From NCBI RefSeq assembly GCF_000001735.4, contig NC_003071.7, positions 8,797,151 to 8,861,150 on the forward strand: DNA of 64,000 bases, in the 5' to 3' direction. Both the position numbers and the translations under genes were made by a program. Below, one piece after another: positions 60,373 to 64,000 of the stretch. Below the pieces are notes generated by a model that saw only the letters and a list, made by a program, of their open reading frames with translations, did no database searches and had not been told where the DNA came from. Each line of letters opens with the position of its first letter. Position 1 is the first letter of the stretch. The stretch comes from Arabidopsis thaliana (lineage: Eukaryota; Streptophyta; Magnoliopsida; Brassicales; Brassicaceae).

Positions 60373-62060
60373 AACGCACAAGATCCGTAGGCAAGCGAGA
60401 ACCAAACAAAAATTCGACGACATGTCTTTCAATTATTGTACTTTTATTTTTCCAAGGGTTGTTTTTGTTTTGACCCTTGTTGTGTTAAGAGTTACTCTTT
60501 ACTTAATCGTCCCATGTGACTAATAAGGAGACCCTTTTCATATGTATCTAGGGTGCTAAGTACACTCTAGCTCTATTAACGCAAATAAATTACCTATATT
60601 TTCTCTAACCATTGGTGATTTAGAACTTGATTGCTTATATAAAGTTTTTTTATAAAACATAACACAACAAATTTCCATATCAAATGATCATATGGAAATT
60701 GGAAGCGTTCAAAGCAAAGTCGCAAACGACGACCAATTGATTATAAAGAGGACAACCTCACGAGTATATATACACTTATAATTTATAAACATAACTTATA
60801 CTTAAAAATACCAGCCGGTTATATATGGTGAAAAATGAGTAATGAAATTGTGTGTTTACCATGCATATATTACCGTATAAAAACGTATTGTTGGGATTGA
60901 GAGAACAATGGCATAAAATAATAATGAGGAGAGAGGGAGAGGACCACGAGATAAGAGGAGAAGGAAGTGCATGGAGGCAACGTAAAATCCAACGTAACGA
61001 CCTCTTCTTTCTCCAATTGTGACCACTCTCTCTCTCTCTCTCTCGTCTCCTTCAAATTTGAATGGTCCCTCTCTCTTCATAATTGATAATTCATATACAT
61101 GCGGATACTATTACTAGCATCTCATTTTCCACTCACACTTGTACACATATGCTTTTTATAAGTACGTATTTATAGGCAAAAGTAAATATATTCAAACCCT
61201 ACATGCATGGTATTAAAATCCAATATAACCAAAATGAATACTCGGTTCAAATTCAAAAATTTAAAGGACTTTGGTCGAAGATAATGAAGACAAATCATTT
61301 TTTTTTGTTCTAACCGGACATTCCAAATCGAAATGCACACTAGTTTTTGGTGCCTACATCTACATTGGCTAACTTTTACTAAAATCATAGTGAAAATAAC
61401 AAAAAACCATGGTCTCTATAAACTCTTTGGTGAAGATTTCAACTACTAAATTACCATGAGATAGATGGTCAAAAATTGTCAATATTGAATTTACAAGGAT
61501 CATGAGATATTTCAACAATTTTACTAATGACCAGATCCAATGCAGTGAATTAGACGAAACTATGACTTCACTAGGTTGTGAAAGAAAAGCTTGTCTTGCA
61601 GTTTTGTCTGCGACCGGTCGAAAAGAGAATGAAAATATGTCGAAATCCTCTTCAAACGTGAAATAAATTAACTGTCATAAGGATAAATTATGTTTGTTCA
61701 ACCATACAGAAATATGATGAATAAATAATTTTAGACATGTGGGCCCATGTAAGAAGAACTCACTAAATGAGCCCAATACGGTTAATGGGCTGTGACATTG
61801 AAAAAGAGGTTGTAATGGGCTGATTGATTCTATAGTGTAGAAATCTTGATCGAGGGGTTATCTTCTCCGATTCCAATATTTAGATTCTTCTTCATATATT
61901 ATTGTGCTTTGATTAGAGAGTTGCAGAAGAGTTTTTTTTGTTTTAATTCCTGCAATCAGAGAGTTTTCGATAGCACAAGCACAAGCTTCTCGATTCGTTT
62001 GAGTGTTCAAATTTCAAGCTTTTTACAAGGGGTTCCTTAGATTGATCTGTTACTGTAGAG
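60373..62060. other. spacer between GLK1 and RPN1A
   Basis: GLK1 3' UTR, then AT-rich DNA with a (TC)n run near 61027-61043. Site II elements GGGCCCATG (about 61741), GAGCCCAATA (about 61769) and AATGGGCTG (61784 and 61817) mark the RPN1A promoter. No gene between. Confidence 0.55.
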
Positions 62061-64000
62061 ATGGCTCCAACTCAGGATCCCAACAGTGTCGGAGGCGGTG
62101 CGAAGAAAGATGAAGCTACCTTGAAGGTTCCGTCTAAGGATCCCAAGAAGAAGGACGAGAAAAAGGATGAGGATTTGGTAAAGTTTCTTCTTTCTCGGTT
62201 TTTTGATTTATCGAATCCTTTTTCGACATTGTGTGTCGTGTTTAGTATCTGGGTTCATCAGAAACGAATTAATTTCAAATCTGTAAGATCTGCAGTTAGG
62301 TTTTTAATTGGAGTCTCGATCGAGTTGAAGTAGGGGTGTTATAGAATTAGGGTTTTTAATCTGGCAAAGTGAGTGTTTTGTTCGTCATTAGACTAGCCGG
62401 ATTAGAAAGTTGTTAACTTGTGATGTGAGGAAAGTTTTTTTTGTTTGTATATGGTCACTTTCTTAATGACTCGACTTACATTGGGTTGTGATTGTAGTCT
62501 GAAGAGGACTTGGAACTAAAGCAGAACCTTGAGCTCTATGTTGAGAGGGTTCAGGATCCTAATCCGGAATTGCAGAAGGCTGCCCTTGAGAGCATGAGGT
62601 AATTCTTGACTTGATCAGCTTCGGGTTTTCAGATTATTGCCACTGAAGCTTGTACAACTTATAAAGCTTTTTTTCTTTCTCTCTGCTCTTGGTGTACATG
62701 TTTATGTTTTTAATTAGAGTTTTATTTGGCTTTGTAGGCAGGAAATCCGAGCTTCAACAAGTTCCATGACTTCAGTTCCCAAACCACTAAAGTTTCTGCG
62801 TCCCCATTATGGAACTCTTAAAGCGTTTCATGAAACAATGGCTGATTCTGATCTCAAAGTATGTCATCATTGATTTCAAGTCATTAACAATTCTTATATT
62901 GGTATGGCTTAAAAATTACATTTGCTATGTTTGCAGAAGTACCTGTCCGATATCCTGTCTGTCCTGGCCCTTACCATGTCTGCAGATGGTGAAAGGGTAT
63001 GCTTCTACTGACTTGGGCATACTTTGTATTCTGATTTGTATTTTTTAAGGCATACTTTGAACTGCTAATCACTTTCTTTTACAATATAATTCCAGGAAAG
63101 CTTAAGGTTTAGATTGATTGGAACAGAGGGTGACATTGGATCGTGGGGTCATGAATATGTCAGGAATTTAGCTGGAGAGATTGCACAAGAGTATACAAAG
63201 CGTCAGGTTAGAAATCAATTTTCGATTTTGTCTTTGGAAATTCAGTTTCTCGTCCTAGGACTTGTGCAGATATTCTAAGATTGTTGGAAGTTGTGTTTGG
63301 GTTTATCCTTCTGAATTCTGATGGTTGGAGTTTTGAGGAATGACTAAATGTGTCTTATTCAATGAGAAAGGTCACTGAGTCATATTTATCTACCTGTTCA
63401 TTATCTCAGAGTGAGGAGGCCTCTATTGACGATTTAATGGAGCTTGTGCAACAAATTGTTGCTTTTCACATGAAGGTGAATTCCTAAACTAATAGGGCTT
63501 GAGATTAGCACCTCTGCGATTTATTTATTTCTAAACGATTTCATTTACTCCTTGCAGCATAATGCAGAAACCGAAGCTGTTGATCTTTTAATGGATGTTG
63601 AGGATCTTGATCTCTTACTTGAGCATGTAGACAAAACAAATTTCAAGAGGACATGCAACTATCTCACAAGTGCAGCTAGGTACTTTAAACATAGTCAATC
63701 CTATTTATTTTATTTTTCCTCACTCTTTGTTATTTGAACTGATCTTGTAGAAACAAGTGGTGAGCTTTGTTTATATTTGCTTCCAAAAATCTCTCTGACG
63801 TCTTATATATTTGAATTTTCAGGTACCTTCCTGGACCAGATGACATGTTGGTTCTAGATATTTCCTACATGATTTACATGAAGTTTGAAGAGTATCCAAA
63901 CGCTCTGCAGATTGCACTATTTCTTGATAACACGCAGGTAGGACTTTAATCTTTCTATAGAACGTAGTTTCATTTCATTCTTTCTGCGTGTGAAGCATTT
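62061..64000 (+). CDS. RPN1A: 26S proteasome regulatory subunit RPN1 (5' part)
   Basis: Scaffold of the 19S base that binds ubiquitin-like shuttle factors. Eight exons are in view: 62061-62177, 62498-62598, 62738-62858, 62937-62996, 63096-63206, 63410-63475, 63558-63679 and 63823-63937; the gene continues past the window. The N-terminus is Lys/Asp-rich ([14 protein letters not shown]), then [67 protein letters not shown] and [20 protein letters not shown], all strongly conserved in RPN1. The PC repeats that form the toroid lie further on. Recognised as RPN1A (At2g20580). Confidence 0.95.

Overview
The window is nuclear DNA of a crucifer. Many of its proteins and their order match Arabidopsis thaliana chromosome 2, in the stretch from about At2g20390 to At2g20580. 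That placement comes from recognising the proteins, not from a search. Genes are dense and split by short AT-rich introns with plant GT..AG sites. Promoters carry site II (GGCCCA) and telobox (AAACCCTAA) motifs, and spacers hold small plant transposons.

Layout. 1-7.0 kb: end of a small mitochondrial-type gene (-), a foldback element, PHL4 (MYB-CC factor), a U2 snRNA gene and an ASCH-domain gene. 7.3-7.63 kb: an RNA gene that I read as RNase MRP RNA, with its own snRNA-type promoter of Pol III spacing. 8.4-18 kb: mitochondrial succinyl-CoA ligase beta, RIC6 (ROP effector), a TBC Rab-GAP and ribosomal protein eL14. 18.8-24.2 kb: a CAC/CAT-rich satellite tract interrupted by a young, whole-looking Copia element with identical 174-bp LTRs. 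24.2-29 kb: a gene-poor stretch with two tandem defensin-like genes. 29-42.5 kb: NDR kinase, a 63-residue orphan, NOP10, a STK19-family gene, a DUF761 gene, TIM44 and a secreted PDF1-like protein. 43.5-46.6 kb: FLA6 and prohibitin PHB6. 47-52.9 kb: the editing factor MEF21 and two DnaJ genes, arranged by a tandem segmental duplication that left a PPR pseudogene and a DnaJ copy without its J domain. 53.2-64 kb: TAX2, a 3.5-kb spacer, a non-autonomous Helitron ending 225 bp before the start codon of GLK1, GLK1, and the 5' part of RPN1A, which runs off the window.

Functional links are loose, as usual in plants. Several housekeeping genes (eL14, NOP10, MRP RNA, RPN1A, PHB6) serve ribosome biogenesis, proteolysis or mitochondria, and most of them have site II or telobox promoters. 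The DnaJ pair shares a perfect heat-shock element. The least expected signals are the MRP RNA gene, the J-less DnaJ with its 57-bp coding repeats, the Helitron beside GLK1, and the LTR element whose empty target site can be read in neighbouring satellite units.
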